Source of the DNA: Streptomyces nigra
GTDB lineage: Bacteria > Actinomycetota > Actinomycetes > Streptomycetales > Streptomycetaceae
Assembly: GCF_003074055.1 (NCBI RefSeq)
Contig: NZ_CP029043.1
Coordinates: 3,836,501 to 3,900,500, forward strand
Direction of reading: 5' to 3'
Length of the DNA stretch: 64,000 bases
Shown: positions 25,511 through 35,499 of the stretch, piece by piece
Layout: each line of letters begins with the position of its first letter
Position numbering within the stretch: the first letter of the stretch is position 1
Position numbers and translations under genes: made by a program
Notes under the pieces: generated by a model
What the model was told of the DNA's origin: nothing
Database searches by the model: none
The model's input: only the letters and a program-made list of their open reading frames with translations

Positions 25511-25860
25511 GTTCTGCGTCCCCCGTGCCCCTTGGGCGCCTGCGGCTGTCGGGATCCGATGATCCCGATTGATCCAATGTGCTATTCCCGGCCAAGTCTG
25601 CCCCACGGCACCGACAGGTCAAGCGAGGTGCCCGTTCCGTGACCGTACGCGAAGGCAGCGTCGCCCAAGCGTTACAGGGGCCGTACCGTCGGTGCACACA
25701 ATTTGCACGTGGGGGCCGGGTGAAGGTTTCATGACCGGTCCGTCTTCGTCGGACCGGGGCGGCCGTCCCGGACCGGCGCCTTGCGATGAGGCTGTAGCGT
25801 GGCCGACGGAGACCGTAACAACACCGCGCGCACCGCGGGCAGAAACGACGGCGAGGACCG
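25511..25860. promoter_or_regulatory. 350-bp divergent promoter region between two kinase genes
   Basis: No gene is visible here. It holds a perfect dyad GGGATC-CGAT-GATCCC at 25551-25566 near the upstream kinase start, and a TAGCGT -10-like element at 25795-25800, about 60 nt before the downstream kinase start. A short open frame at 25799 has no recognisable product and is probably not a gene. Confidence 0.4.
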
Positions 25861-27423
<1,563 letters not shown>

Positions 27424-27449
27424 CCGACCGGCGCTCCCAGCCACCCCAC

Positions 27450-27482
27450 GCGCGCGTGCGCCCCGAACGGGCTCACGCGCGC
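27450..27482 (+). terminator. terminator after the second kinase gene
   Basis: Stem GCGCGCGTG / CACGCGCGC (27450-27458 / 27474-27482) with an inner GCCC/GGGC hairpin, followed by TTCTCTTA. Confidence 0.7.
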
Positions 27483-27645
27483 TTCTCTTACCCCCGGTAC
27501 ACCCCTGAGCTGCGCTTTGTCACACCGCGTGGCCACCGGGCACGGAACGTGACACGACGACCCTTCCCGTGACCTGGCTCACCGATATAACGTGCCGTTG
27601 TTCCGGCCCCCTGCAAGGCTGTGACCAGGACTGTTCCCGACTTTC

Positions 27646-27676
27646 GCGATTTACTTGGATTTCCAAGCAAAATCGC
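27646..27676. promoter_or_regulatory. large palindrome upstream of bkdF, candidate operator
   Basis: The core CTTGGA-TT-TCCAAG (27654-27667) is a perfect dyad. Beyond it, GCGATTT on the left pairs with AAAATCGC on the right, with one mismatch and a one-base bulge. It lies about 218 nt before the bkdF GTG. An Lrp-type (BkdR) or other operator is plausible; a hairpin in RNA is also possible. Confidence 0.5.
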
Positions 27677-27893
27677 AGGTCAGGAGGGGTTTCACAGAAA
27701 TGTGGAGCACTGGGTAACGTGCCTTTTGCAGGGCGCTCGCCGGGGCACCTGTCACGCCTGTCCCCAACGAGCCGCACCCACCCCGTGCGTCCGAGGGCCG
27801 CAGGTGAGCCGCGCCCCCACGTTCCCACCGCGGAACAGGGGGTAACCCCAGCACCCGGCGAACCCGGGTAGCCGGACCGACGGAGGAGCACAC

Positions 27894-29072
27894 GTGACCG
27901 TGGAGAGCACTGCCGCGCGAAAGCCGCGACGCAGCGCCGGTACCAAGAGCACGGCCGGCAAGACCACATCCGCGAGGAAGACGGCGAGCACCGAACCGGA
28001 GCTCGTCCAGCTGCTGACGCCCGAGGGCAAGCGCGTCAAGAACGCCGAGTTCGACAAGTACGTCGCCGGCATCACCCCCGAAGAGCTCCGCGGCCTCTAC
28101 CGCGACATGGTGCTCACCCGCCGCTTCGACGCCGAGGCCACCGCCCTGCAGCGCCAGGGCGAGCTGGGCCTGTGGGCCTCGCTGCTCGGCCAGGAGGCCG
28201 CCCAGATCGGCTCCGGCCGCGCCACCCGCGAGGACGACTACGTCTTCCCGACGTACCGCGAGCACGGCGTCGCCTGGTGCCGGGGCGTCGACCCGACCAA
28301 TCTGCTCGGCATGTTCCGCGGCGTGAACAACGGCGGCTGGGACCCGAACAGCAACAACTTCCAGCTGTACACGATCGTCATCGGCTCCCAGACGCTGCAC
28401 GCCACCGGCTACGCGATGGGCATCGCCAAGGACGGCGCGGACAGCGCGGTCATCGCCTACTTCGGCGACGGCGCCTCCAGCCAGGGTGACGTGGCCGAGT
28501 CCTTCACGTTCTCCGCGGTCTACAACGCCCCCGTGGTGTTCTTCTGCCAGAACAACCAGTGGGCGATCTCCGAGCCCACCGAGAAGCAGACCCGCGTGCC
28601 GCTCTACCAGCGCGCGCAGGGCTACGGCTTCCCGGGCGTCCGCGTCGACGGCAACGACGTCCTCGCCTGCCTCGCCGTGACGAAGTGGGCGCTGGAGCGC
28701 GCCCGCAGCGGCGAGGGCCCGACACTCGTCGAGGCGTTCACGTACCGCATGGGCGCCCACACCACCTCCGACGACCCGACCCGCTACCGCGGGGACGAGG
28801 AGCGCCAGTCCTGGGAGGCGAAGGACCCGATCCTCCGCCTGCGCGCGTACCTGGAGTCCGCAAACCACGCGGACGAGGGATTCTTCGCGGAACTGGAGAC
28901 CGAGAGCGAGGCGTTGGGCAAACGAGTGCGCGAGGCGGTCCGCGCCATGCCGGACCCGGACCACTTCGCCATCTTCGAGAACGTGTACGCGGACGGGCAC
29001 GCGCTCGTCGACGAGGAGCGCGCCCAGTTCGCCGCCTACCAGGCGTCGTTCGCGGACGTAGAGGGGGCCTGA
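27894..29072 (+). CDS. bkdF: branched-chain 2-oxoacid dehydrogenase E1 alpha subunit, second set (BkdF)
   Basis: 392 residues from a GTG, with GGAGGAG 5 nt upstream. A basic Ala/Lys/Thr-rich N-terminal tail of about 35 residues precedes the E1 alpha core. The ThDP/Mg motif begins at GDGASSQGD near residue 190 and ends QNNQWAIS; the E1 alpha segments TYREHGVAWCRG and YRMGAHTTSDDPTRYR are clear. It acts with BkdG and BkdH on branched 2-oxoacids from valine, leucine and isoleucine. Only 1 nt separates it from bkdG. In S. avermitilis bkdF is needed for this activity and for natural avermectin starter units. Confidence 0.92.
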   Translation: MTVESTAARKPRRSAGTKSTAGKTTSARKTASTEPELVQLLTPEGKRVKNAEFDKYVAGITPEELRGLYRDMVLTRRFDAEATALQRQGELGLWASLLGQEAAQIGSGRATREDDYVFPTYREHGVAWCRGVDPTNLLGMFRGVNNGGWDPNSNNFQLYTIVIGSQTLHATGYAMGIAKDGADSAVIAYFGDGASSQGDVAESFTFSAVYNAPVVFFCQNNQWAISEPTEKQTRVPLYQRAQGYGFPGVRVDGNDVLACLAVTKWALERARSGEGPTLVEAFTYRMGAHTTSDDPTRYRGDEERQSWEAKDPILRLRAYLESANHADEGFFAELETESEALGKRVREAVRAMPDPDHFAIFENVYADGHALVDEERAQFAAYQASFADVEGA

Positions 29073-29073
29073 C

Positions 29074-30054
29074 ATGGCAGCGGAAAAGATGGCTCTGGCC
29101 AAGGCGATCAACGAATCGCTGCGCCGCGCCCTGGAGACGGACCCGAAGGTCCTCGTGATGGGTGAGGACGTCGGCAAGCTCGGCGGTGTCTTCCGGGTGA
29201 CCGACGGCCTGCAGAAGGACTTCGGCGAGAGCCGGGTCATCGACACCCCGCTCGCCGAGTCGGGCATCGTGGGCACCGCGATCGGCCTCGCGCTGCGCGG
29301 CTACCGCCCGGTGGTCGAGATCCAGTTCGACGGCTTCGTCTTCCCCGCGTACGACCAGATCGTCACGCAGCTCGCGAAGATGCACGCCCGCTCGCTCGGC
29401 AAGGTCAAGCTCCCCGTCGTCGTCCGCATCCCCTACGGCGGCGGCATCGGCGCGGTCGAGCACCACTCGGAGTCCCCCGAGGCGTTGTTCGCGCATGTGG
29501 CCGGTCTGAAGATCGTCTCCCCGTCGAACGCGTCCGACGCGTACTGGATGATGCAGCAGGCCATCCAGAGCGACGACCCGGTGATCTTCTTCGAGCCCAA
29601 GCGCCGCTACTGGGACAAGGGCGAGGTCCTCACCGACGCCATCCCCGGCCCGCTGCACAAGGCGAAGGTGGTCCGCGAGGGCCGCGACCTGACGCTGGCC
29701 GCCTACGGCCCGATGGTGAAGACGTGTCTGGAGGTCGCCGCGGCGGCCGCCGAGGAGGGCCGCGACCTGGAGGTCCTGGACCTGCGCTCGGTCTCCCCGC
29801 TCGACTTCGACTCCATCCAGACCTCGGTGGAGAAGACCCGCCGGCTGGTCGTGGTCCACGAGGCCCCGGTGTTCTTCGGTTCGGGCGCGGAGATCGCCGC
29901 CCGGATCACCGAGCGCTGCTTCTACCACCTGGAGGCCCCGGTGCTCCGGGTCGGCGGCTATCACGCCCCGTACCCGCCGGCGCGCCTGGAGGAGGAGTAC
30001 CTGCCGGGCCTGGACCGGGTGCTCGACGCCGTCGACCGTGCCCTGGCGTACTGA
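29074..30054 (+). CDS. bkdG: branched-chain 2-oxoacid dehydrogenase E1 beta subunit, second set (BkdG)
   Basis: 326 residues. E1 beta motifs are intact: MGEDVGKLGGVFRVTDGLQ, IDTPLAESGIVGTAIGLALR, RIPYGGGIGAVEHHSES, and the C-terminal domain with VLDLRSVSPLDFDSIQTS. It shares these blocks with BkdB in this window. The start lies 1 nt past the bkdF stop, so the two are translated together. The gap to bkdH is 10 nt. Confidence 0.93.
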   Translation: MAAEKMALAKAINESLRRALETDPKVLVMGEDVGKLGGVFRVTDGLQKDFGESRVIDTPLAESGIVGTAIGLALRGYRPVVEIQFDGFVFPAYDQIVTQLAKMHARSLGKVKLPVVVRIPYGGGIGAVEHHSESPEALFAHVAGLKIVSPSNASDAYWMMQQAIQSDDPVIFFEPKRRYWDKGEVLTDAIPGPLHKAKVVREGRDLTLAAYGPMVKTCLEVAAAAAEEGRDLEVLDLRSVSPLDFDSIQTSVEKTRRLVVVHEAPVFFGSGAEIAARITERCFYHLEAPVLRVGGYHAPYPPARLEEEYLPGLDRVLDAVDRALAY

Positions 30055-30064
30055 GGAGAGGGTC

Positions 30065-31480
30065 GTGACGACGATGACAGACGCGTCCGTGCGCGAGTTC
30101 AAGATGCCCGACGTCGGTGAGGGTCTCACCGAGGCCGAGATCCTCAAGTGGTACGTCCAGCCGGGCGACACCGTCACCGACGGGCAGGTGGTCTGCGAGG
30201 TCGAGACCGCCAAGGCGGCCGTCGAGCTGCCCATCCCCTACGACGGTGTGGTCCGCGCCCTGCACTTCCCCGAGGGCACCACGGTCGACGTCGGCACGTC
30301 GATCATCGCGGTCGACGTTGCCGGCGGGGCGGCCCCGGCCGCCGAGGCGCCCGCAGCGGCGCCGCAGGCCGAGCCCGAGGAGGAGGCCGAGCCGCAGGGC
30401 CGCCAGCCGGTGCTCGTCGGCTACGGCGTCTCCGCCTCGTCCACCAAGCGCCGCCCGCGCAAGGGCGCCGAGGTGCCGCGCGAGGAGCCCGAGCCGGCCG
30501 CGCAGGCCCTCCAGGCAGAGCTGAACGGCCACGGTCCCGCGGTCGCGCCGGCCCTGGGCCGTCCGCTGGCCAAGCCGCCGGTGCGCAAGCTGGCCAAGGA
30601 CCTGGGCGTCGACCTGGCGACGGTCACCCCGACCGGCCCCGACGGCATCATCACCCGCGAGGACGTGCACGCGGCGGTGGCGGCGCAGGCCCCGGCCGCC
30701 GAGCCGGCGCCCGAGGCACCCCAGGCCCCGGCGCCCGCAGCGGCGGCCGCCCCGGCGACCGCCGCCTCGTACGACGGCGCCCGGGAGACCCGTATCCCGG
30801 TCAAGGGCGTCCGCAAGGCCACGGCCGCGGCGATGGTGGGCTCGGCGTTCACGGCCCCGCACGTCACGGAGTTCGTGACGGTGGACGTGACGCGGACCCT
30901 GAAGCTGGTCGAGGAGCTGAAGGGGGACAAGGAGTTCGCCGGTCTGCGGGTGAACCCGCTGCTGCTGATCTCCAAGGCCCTGCTGGTCGCGATCAAGCGC
31001 AACCCGGACGTCAACGCCACCTGGGACGAGGCCAACCAGGAGATCGTGCGCAAGCACTATGTGAACCTGGGCATCGCCGCGGCGACCCCGCGCGGCCTGA
31101 TCGTCCCGAACATCAAGGACGCGCAGGCCAAGACACTGCCGCAGCTGGCGGAGGCGCTGGGCGAGCTGGTGTCGACGGCCCGCGAGGGCCGGACCACGCC
31201 GGCCGCGATGCAGGGCGGCACGGTCACCATCACCAACGTCGGCGTCTTCGGCGTCGACACCGGCACGCCGATCCTCAACCCCGGCGAGTCCGCGATCCTC
31301 GCGGTCGGTGCCATCAAGCCCCAGCCGTGGGTGCACAAGGGCAAGGTGAAGCCGCGTCAGGTCACCACGCTGGCGCTGAGCTTCGACCACCGTCTGGTCG
31401 ACGGCGAGCTGGGCTCCAAGGTGCTCGCGGACGTGGCAGCGATCCTGGAGCAGCCCAAGCGGCTGATCACCTGGGCGTGA
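30065..31480 (+). CDS. bkdH: dihydrolipoamide acyltransferase E2, second set (BkdH)
   Basis: 471 residues from the GTG at 30065; GAGGAG (30052-30057) is 7 nt upstream, which favours it over the ATG at 30074. Lipoyl domain (about 5-83) with lysine 50 in VETAKAAVELP; Ala/Pro/Glu-rich linker; subunit-binding domain (about 172-208, PPVRKLAKDLGVDL... ending DGIITREDVHAAV); second Ala/Pro linker; catalytic domain with KGVRKATAAAMVGSAF and HxxxDG in SFDHRLVDGELG. It transfers branched acyl groups to CoA. A 15-bp terminator follows. Confidence 0.93.
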   Translation: MTTMTDASVREFKMPDVGEGLTEAEILKWYVQPGDTVTDGQVVCEVETAKAAVELPIPYDGVVRALHFPEGTTVDVGTSIIAVDVAGGAAPAAEAPAAAPQAEPEEEAEPQGRQPVLVGYGVSASSTKRRPRKGAEVPREEPEPAAQALQAELNGHGPAVAPALGRPLAKPPVRKLAKDLGVDLATVTPTGPDGIITREDVHAAVAAQAPAAEPAPEAPQAPAPAAAAAPATAASYDGARETRIPVKGVRKATAAAMVGSAFTAPHVTEFVTVDVTRTLKLVEELKGDKEFAGLRVNPLLLISKALLVAIKRNPDVNATWDEANQEIVRKHYVNLGIAAATPRGLIVPNIKDAQAKTLPQLAEALGELVSTAREGRTTPAAMQGGTVTITNVGVFGVDTGTPILNPGESAILAVGAIKPQPWVHKGKVKPRQVTTLALSFDHRLVDGELGSKVLADVAAILEQPKRLITWA

Positions 31481-31496
31481 GCCCCGGAAGGCGCTG

Positions 31497-31530
31497 AAAG
31501 GGGCGGTCACCTCGCGGTGACCGCCCCTTT
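31497..31530. terminator. strong terminator shared by bkdFGH and the DD-peptidase gene
   Basis: A perfect 15-bp stem (31497-31511 / 31516-31530) with a TCGC loop. It begins AAA and ends TTT, so it gives a short U tract in both directions, matching the convergent genes. Confidence 0.92.
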
Positions 31531-31556
31531 CGTCATGCCCGACCGCTCGCCGAAGG

Positions 31557-32435
31557 TCAGCTGATCTTGGCGTAGCCGTAGGTGATGAGCTTCTTCACGT
31601 CCGCCGTGCGGTTGGCCTCCGAGGAGGCGGTGAGCACGGTGCCGATCACGGACTCGCCGTTGAGGGTGGCCGCGAAGACCAGGCAGTACTTCGCCTGGGA
31701 GCCCGAGCCGGTCTTCACGCCGAGCGTGCCGTTCCAGCCCAGCAGGGTGTTGGTGTTCTTCCACGCCGCCATCGTGCGGGTGGAGCCGGTCTTGGTGATG
31801 GTCTTCGCCGTGTAGGACTTCGTCTTCACGATCGTCTTGAACGTCGAGGACTTCATCGCGCTGCGGGCCAGCTTGGTCAGGTCGCGCGGCGTCGAGTAGT
31901 TCGAGCCGTTGCTGATGCCGTCGAACGAGTCGAAGTGCGTGTTCGTCATGCCGAGGCTCTTCGCCATGGTGTTCATCTTGCCGATGAACGACTTCACGCG
32001 GGCGTTGACCGTGGAGCCGGTGCCGTACTTGTCGGCGAGCGTCATCGCGGCGTCGCAGCCGGACTTGAGCATCATCCCGTACAGCAGCTGACGGACGGTG
32101 ACCTTGTCACCGACGATCAGGTTGGAGGAGGACGCCCCCTTGGACACGATGTAGTTGCTGACCTCCTTCTTTATGGTGACCTTCGTGTCGAGGTTGAGGT
32201 TCGACTGCGAGAGCACCACCTTCGCGGTCATGACCTTCGTCGTCGAGGCGGTCAGCCGCTTGGTGTCCGCCGACTTCGAGAAGAGCGTCTTGCCGGTGGC
32301 GCCGTTCATCACGAACCCGCCCTTGGCGTTGATCGAGGGCGTGGTGACGGCCTGCGCGGGCGCCGCGGTGAGGGCGCCGGTGGCGAACACGGCGCCGGTC
32401 GTCAGGACGACGGCGGCGGCTCTGCGAACGCGCAT
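31557..32435 (-). CDS. serine DD-transpeptidase/carboxypeptidase, Streptomyces K15 type
   Basis: 292 residues from the ATG at 32435, with a signal peptide ending about residue 29 (TAAPAQA). Penicillin-interacting motifs: STTK with the acylated serine at 64 (35 in mature numbering), SGC at 125-127 (96-98 mature) where most S11 enzymes have SxN, and KTG at 241. The SGC motif and its position are those of the structurally known Streptomyces K15 DD-peptidase, and much of the chain is near-identical from memory (e.g. FIGKMNT, NTHFDSFDGI). It trims or cross-links peptidoglycan outside the membrane. A TTG 21 nt upstream is a possible longer start. Confidence 0.92.
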   Translation of the reverse strand: MRVRRAAAVVLTTGAVFATGALTAAPAQAVTTPSINAKGGFVMNGATGKTLFSKSADTKRLTASTTKVMTAKVVLSQSNLNLDTKVTIKKEVSNYIVSKGASSSNLIVGDKVTVRQLLYGMMLKSGCDAAMTLADKYGTGSTVNARVKSFIGKMNTMAKSLGMTNTHFDSFDGISNGSNYSTPRDLTKLARSAMKSSTFKTIVKTKSYTAKTITKTGSTRTMAAWKNTNTLLGWNGTLGVKTGSGSQAKYCLVFAATLNGESVIGTVLTASSEANRTADVKKLITYGYAKIS

Positions 32436-32666
32436 GCCCTTGTGTGCAGTTATCAACTGATTTACCCCGATTGCGTCTTATGCCCCTGCGGTGCGGCCGA
32501 GTTGGAGGGGAAGAAAGTGGGGCCGCACGTGTGTGACACGTAAGTAGCACACAAGGTTGTGCCGCCGCTGGTCCGAACGCTGCTTCTTTGCCGGGAGATT
32601 CCACCGGACGGGTCCGCATCGTGGACCGTGCCCGCCTTGCGTACGTGTTGTATCTATGCTGTGGGC

Positions 32667-33329
32667 ATGCCTACCGCCCCGCCCGCCCCCGTGAAGCAGC
32701 CGCCCGCCGCCGACCGTGTCTACAGCCATGTGAAACAGGGCGTGCTGGAGCGCCGCTACGAGGGCGGGACCCTGCTCACCGAGGGGGAGCTCGCCGACGC
32801 CGTCGGGGTCTCCCGCACCCCGGTCCGCGAGGCGCTGCTGCGGCTGGAGGCCGAGGGGCTGCTGAAGCTCTACCCGAAGAAGGGCGCGCTGGTCCTGCCG
32901 GTCTCCGCGCAGGAGATCAAGGACGTCGTGGAGACGCGGATGCTCGTCGAGGAGCACGCGGCGCGCCAGGCCGTCCCCGCGCCCCCCGGGCTGCTCGAGC
33001 GCCTGGAGGAGCTGCTCGAGCGGCAGAAGGCGCAGGCCGCCGCCGGGGACCTCGCCGGGGCCGCCGTCACCGACCGCTGCTTCCACGCCGAGATCGTCCG
33101 CAGCGGCGGCAACGAGATCCTCTCCCGCCTCTACGACCAGCTCCGCGACCGGCAGCTGCGCATGGGCGCCGCCGTGATGCACTCCCACCCCGACCGGATC
33201 GCCAAGACCCTCGGCGAGCACGAGGAGATCCTCACGGCCCTGCGCTCCGGCGACGCACAGGCGGCCGTCGAGCTGGTCCACCGGCACATCGACTGGTTCT
33301 CCCACCTGGCCCGGGGTGAGGAGCGATGA
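32667..33329 (+). CDS. GntR family regulator (FadR subfamily)
   Basis: 220 residues. The N-terminal winged helix is typical: RVYSHVKQGVLERRYEGG, then LTEGELADAVGVSRTPVREA and LLRLEAEGLL. The C-terminal FCD domain is all-helical, with metal-site histidines in DRCFHAEIV, LGEHEEIL and VHRHIDWF. The -10 element TATGCT (32655-32660) is 6 nt before the ATG, so it is probably leaderless. The stop overlaps the MFS gene by 4 nt, so it likely controls that transporter in response to its substrate, presumably a carboxylic acid or sugar acid. Confidence 0.9.
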   Translation: MPTAPPAPVKQPPAADRVYSHVKQGVLERRYEGGTLLTEGELADAVGVSRTPVREALLRLEAEGLLKLYPKKGALVLPVSAQEIKDVVETRMLVEEHAARQAVPAPPGLLERLEELLERQKAQAAAGDLAGAAVTDRCFHAEIVRSGGNEILSRLYDQLRDRQLRMGAAVMHSHPDRIAKTLGEHEEILTALRSGDAQAAVELVHRHIDWFSHLARGEER

Positions 33330-34642
33330 AGCCCGCCTCCACCCGGCCCGGCGGTCCCGCCCCGGAGCGGGCACCCCTGGGCGGCCGTCGCGCGATCGCC
33401 GTCTGGGGCATCGGCGTCTCCGTCTACTTCGTCGCCGTCATCTTCCGCACCTCGCTGGGCGTGGCCGGACTCGACGCCGCCGACCGCTTCGACGTCAACG
33501 CCTCCGCGCTGTCGACGTTCTCCATCCTCCAGCTGCTCGTGTACGCGGGCATGCAGATACCCGTCGGCCTGCTCGTCGACCGGCTCGGCACCAAGAAGGT
33601 GCTCGCCATGGGCGCGGTGCTGTTCACCGCGGGCCAGCTCGCCTTCGCCTTCTCCCCGTCGTACGGCATGGCGCTGGCCTCGCGGGCGCTGCTGGGCTGC
33701 GGCGACGCGATGACGTTCATCAGCGTGCTGCGGCTGGGCACCCGCTGGTTCCCGGCCCGGCGCGGCCCGCTGGTCGCCCAGCTCGCCGGTCTCGTGGGCA
33801 TGGCGGGCAACCTCGTCTCCACCCTCGTCCTGGCCCGGCTGCTGCACGGCGTGGGCTGGACGGCGGCCTTCGCGGGCAGCGCGGGCGCCGGCGTCGTGGT
33901 GCTCGTGCTGACCCTGCTGTTCCTCAAGGACCACCCCGAGGGCCACGAACCGGAGCCGGTGCCGCACCAGGGCGCCGCCTACGTCCGCCGGCAGATCGCC
34001 GCGTCCTGGCGGGAGCCCGGCACCCGGCTCGGCATGTGGGTGCACTTCACGACGCAGTTCCCCGCGATGGTGTTCCTGCTGCTATGGGGGCTCCCCTTCC
34101 TGGTCGAGGCGCAGGGCCTGACCCGCGCCACCGCCGGGGAGCTCCTCACCCTCGTCGTCCTGTCCAACATGGCCGTCGGCCTCGTCTACGGCCAGGTCGT
34201 CGCCCGGCACCACGGGGCCCGGCTGCCGCTCGCCCTCGGCACCGTCGCCGCGACCTCCGTCCTGTGGGCGACGACCCTGGCCTGGCCCGGCGAGACGGCG
34301 CCGATGGGGCTGCTCGTCGTGCTGTGCGTGGTGCTCGGCGCCTGCGGCCCGGCCTCGATGCTCGGCTTCGACTTCGCCCGCCCGGCCAACCCGCCCGAGC
34401 GACAGGGCACCGCCTCCGGCATCACCAACATGGGCGGCTTCATCGCCTCCATGACGACGCTGTTCGCGGTCGGGGTGCTGCTCGACGCCACCGGCGACGA
34501 CTACCGGATCGCCTTCTCGGCGGTCTTCGTCCTCCAGGCCCTCGGCGTCAGCCAGATCCTGCGGCTGCGCGGGCGGGCGGCCCGCCGGGAGCGGGAACGC
34601 CTGGTCGCCAGCCGGGTGGAGACCGTGCACGTCCCCGCCTGA
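33326..34642 (+). CDS. major facilitator superfamily transporter
   Basis: 438 residues with about 12 predicted membrane helices. The loop 2-3 signature is visible as VGLLVDRLGTKKVLAMGAVL (MFS motif A GxLaDrxGrkxxl). It starts within the gntR stop (ATGA) behind GTGAGGAG, so co-translation is expected. The substrate is not identifiable; the FadR-type regulator beside it suggests an organic acid. The basic C-terminus is cytoplasmic. The gene is convergent with the methyltransferase and ends 1 nt from it. Confidence 0.88.
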   Translation: MKPASTRPGGPAPERAPLGGRRAIAVWGIGVSVYFVAVIFRTSLGVAGLDAADRFDVNASALSTFSILQLLVYAGMQIPVGLLVDRLGTKKVLAMGAVLFTAGQLAFAFSPSYGMALASRALLGCGDAMTFISVLRLGTRWFPARRGPLVAQLAGLVGMAGNLVSTLVLARLLHGVGWTAAFAGSAGAGVVVLVLTLLFLKDHPEGHEPEPVPHQGAAYVRRQIAASWREPGTRLGMWVHFTTQFPAMVFLLLWGLPFLVEAQGLTRATAGELLTLVVLSNMAVGLVYGQVVARHHGARLPLALGTVAATSVLWATTLAWPGETAPMGLLVVLCVVLGACGPASMLGFDFARPANPPERQGTASGITNMGGFIASMTTLFAVGVLLDATGDDYRIAFSAVFVLQALGVSQILRLRGRAARRERERLVASRVETVHVPA

Positions 34643-34643
34643 G

Positions 34644-35420
34644 TCACCGCACGGGCACCAGCGTGAGGTAGGCGAGGCCCAGGATGCCGCGGTAGCCCAT
34701 CCACTGGGCGCGGTGCCGGTCGAGGCGCTCCCGCGTCTCCGCCGCGAGGGGGTGGTCCGGGTGGTCGGCCAGCCACACCTCGGCGTCCGCCTGGTACGCC
34801 GACTCGAACTCCTCCCACTCGCCGGCGTCCGCCGTCTCCGTCCACTCCGGACGGAAACCGGCCTCGACGACGAGGTCCAGGAGGGTGCCCAGGTCGTGAT
34901 GGTCGGTGGCGGAGGCGCCCGGCCACATGCCCGCGAGCTCGGCCTCGGTCGGCCGGCGCTGCCAGAAGCCCTCCCCGAGCAGCACCCGGCCCCCGTCGGC
35001 GACCAGGCCGCGCAGCGCGCGCAGCGCGTCGGTGATCAGCGCGGGCGGCTCCAGCGCGGTGAGGGCCTGACTGGAGCCCACGCACAGCACCAGATCGGCC
35101 GGGCCGCGGGTCGTGCCCGTCGCCGACTCCTCGACGAACTCCACGCGGCCGGCCAGCCCGCGCTCCTCGGCGGCACGTCGGCCCCGGGCCAGGTCCTGGG
35201 CCTTGAGGTCGATCCCGACCCCGGTGGCCCCGGGCGCCGCCTCCAGCACCCGCAGCATCAACTCGCCCCAGCCGCAGCCGATGTCGAGGACGGTGGCGGG
35301 CTCCGTCCGGGCCAGCCGCTCGACGAGCCGGCCGGCGCGTTGCTCGGACAGGGGGCCGTGGAAGGTCAGCCGGGTCGACTGAGGCGGGCCGGCGGAGAGG
35401 TGCGTGTCTGTTTCGGTCAC
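34644..35420 (-). CDS. SAM-dependent class I methyltransferase
   Basis: 258 residues from a GTG. Motif I TVLDIGCGWGELMLRVLEAA and the acidic loop VGIDLKAQDLARGR mark the SAM pocket; LVLCVGSSQALTALEPPALI follows as motif IV. A -10 element TAGCGT on the minus strand (35427-35432) lies 6 nt before the start, so the transcript is probably leaderless. No substrate-specific domain is recognised. It stands alone. Confidence 0.85.
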   Translation of the reverse strand: MTETDTHLSAGPPQSTRLTFHGPLSEQRAGRLVERLARTEPATVLDIGCGWGELMLRVLEAAPGATGVGIDLKAQDLARGRRAAEERGLAGRVEFVEESATGTTRGPADLVLCVGSSQALTALEPPALITDALRALRGLVADGGRVLLGEGFWQRRPTEAELAGMWPGASATDHHDLGTLLDLVVEAGFRPEWTETADAGEWEEFESAYQADAEVWLADHPDHPLAAETRERLDRHRAQWMGYRGILGLAYLTLVPVR

Positions 35421-35499
35421 GGCGGGACGCTAGCCGCGGCCGGGTGGCGGCGACACCGGATTTCGGCAAGCCGCCTTCTCCCGCCGCGCCCCTGACGGG

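Larger units (their letters stand above)
27424..27893. promoter_or_regulatory. 470-bp intergenic region upstream of bkdF
   Basis: No protein gene is supported here. It contains the kinase terminator (27450-27482), a TATAAC -10-like element at 27586-27591, a large palindrome at 27646-27676, and the ribosome-binding site GGAGGAG just before bkdF. The central part is unusually AT-rich for this genome, as expected of a regulatory region. No tRNA or riboswitch is recognisable. Confidence 0.5.
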
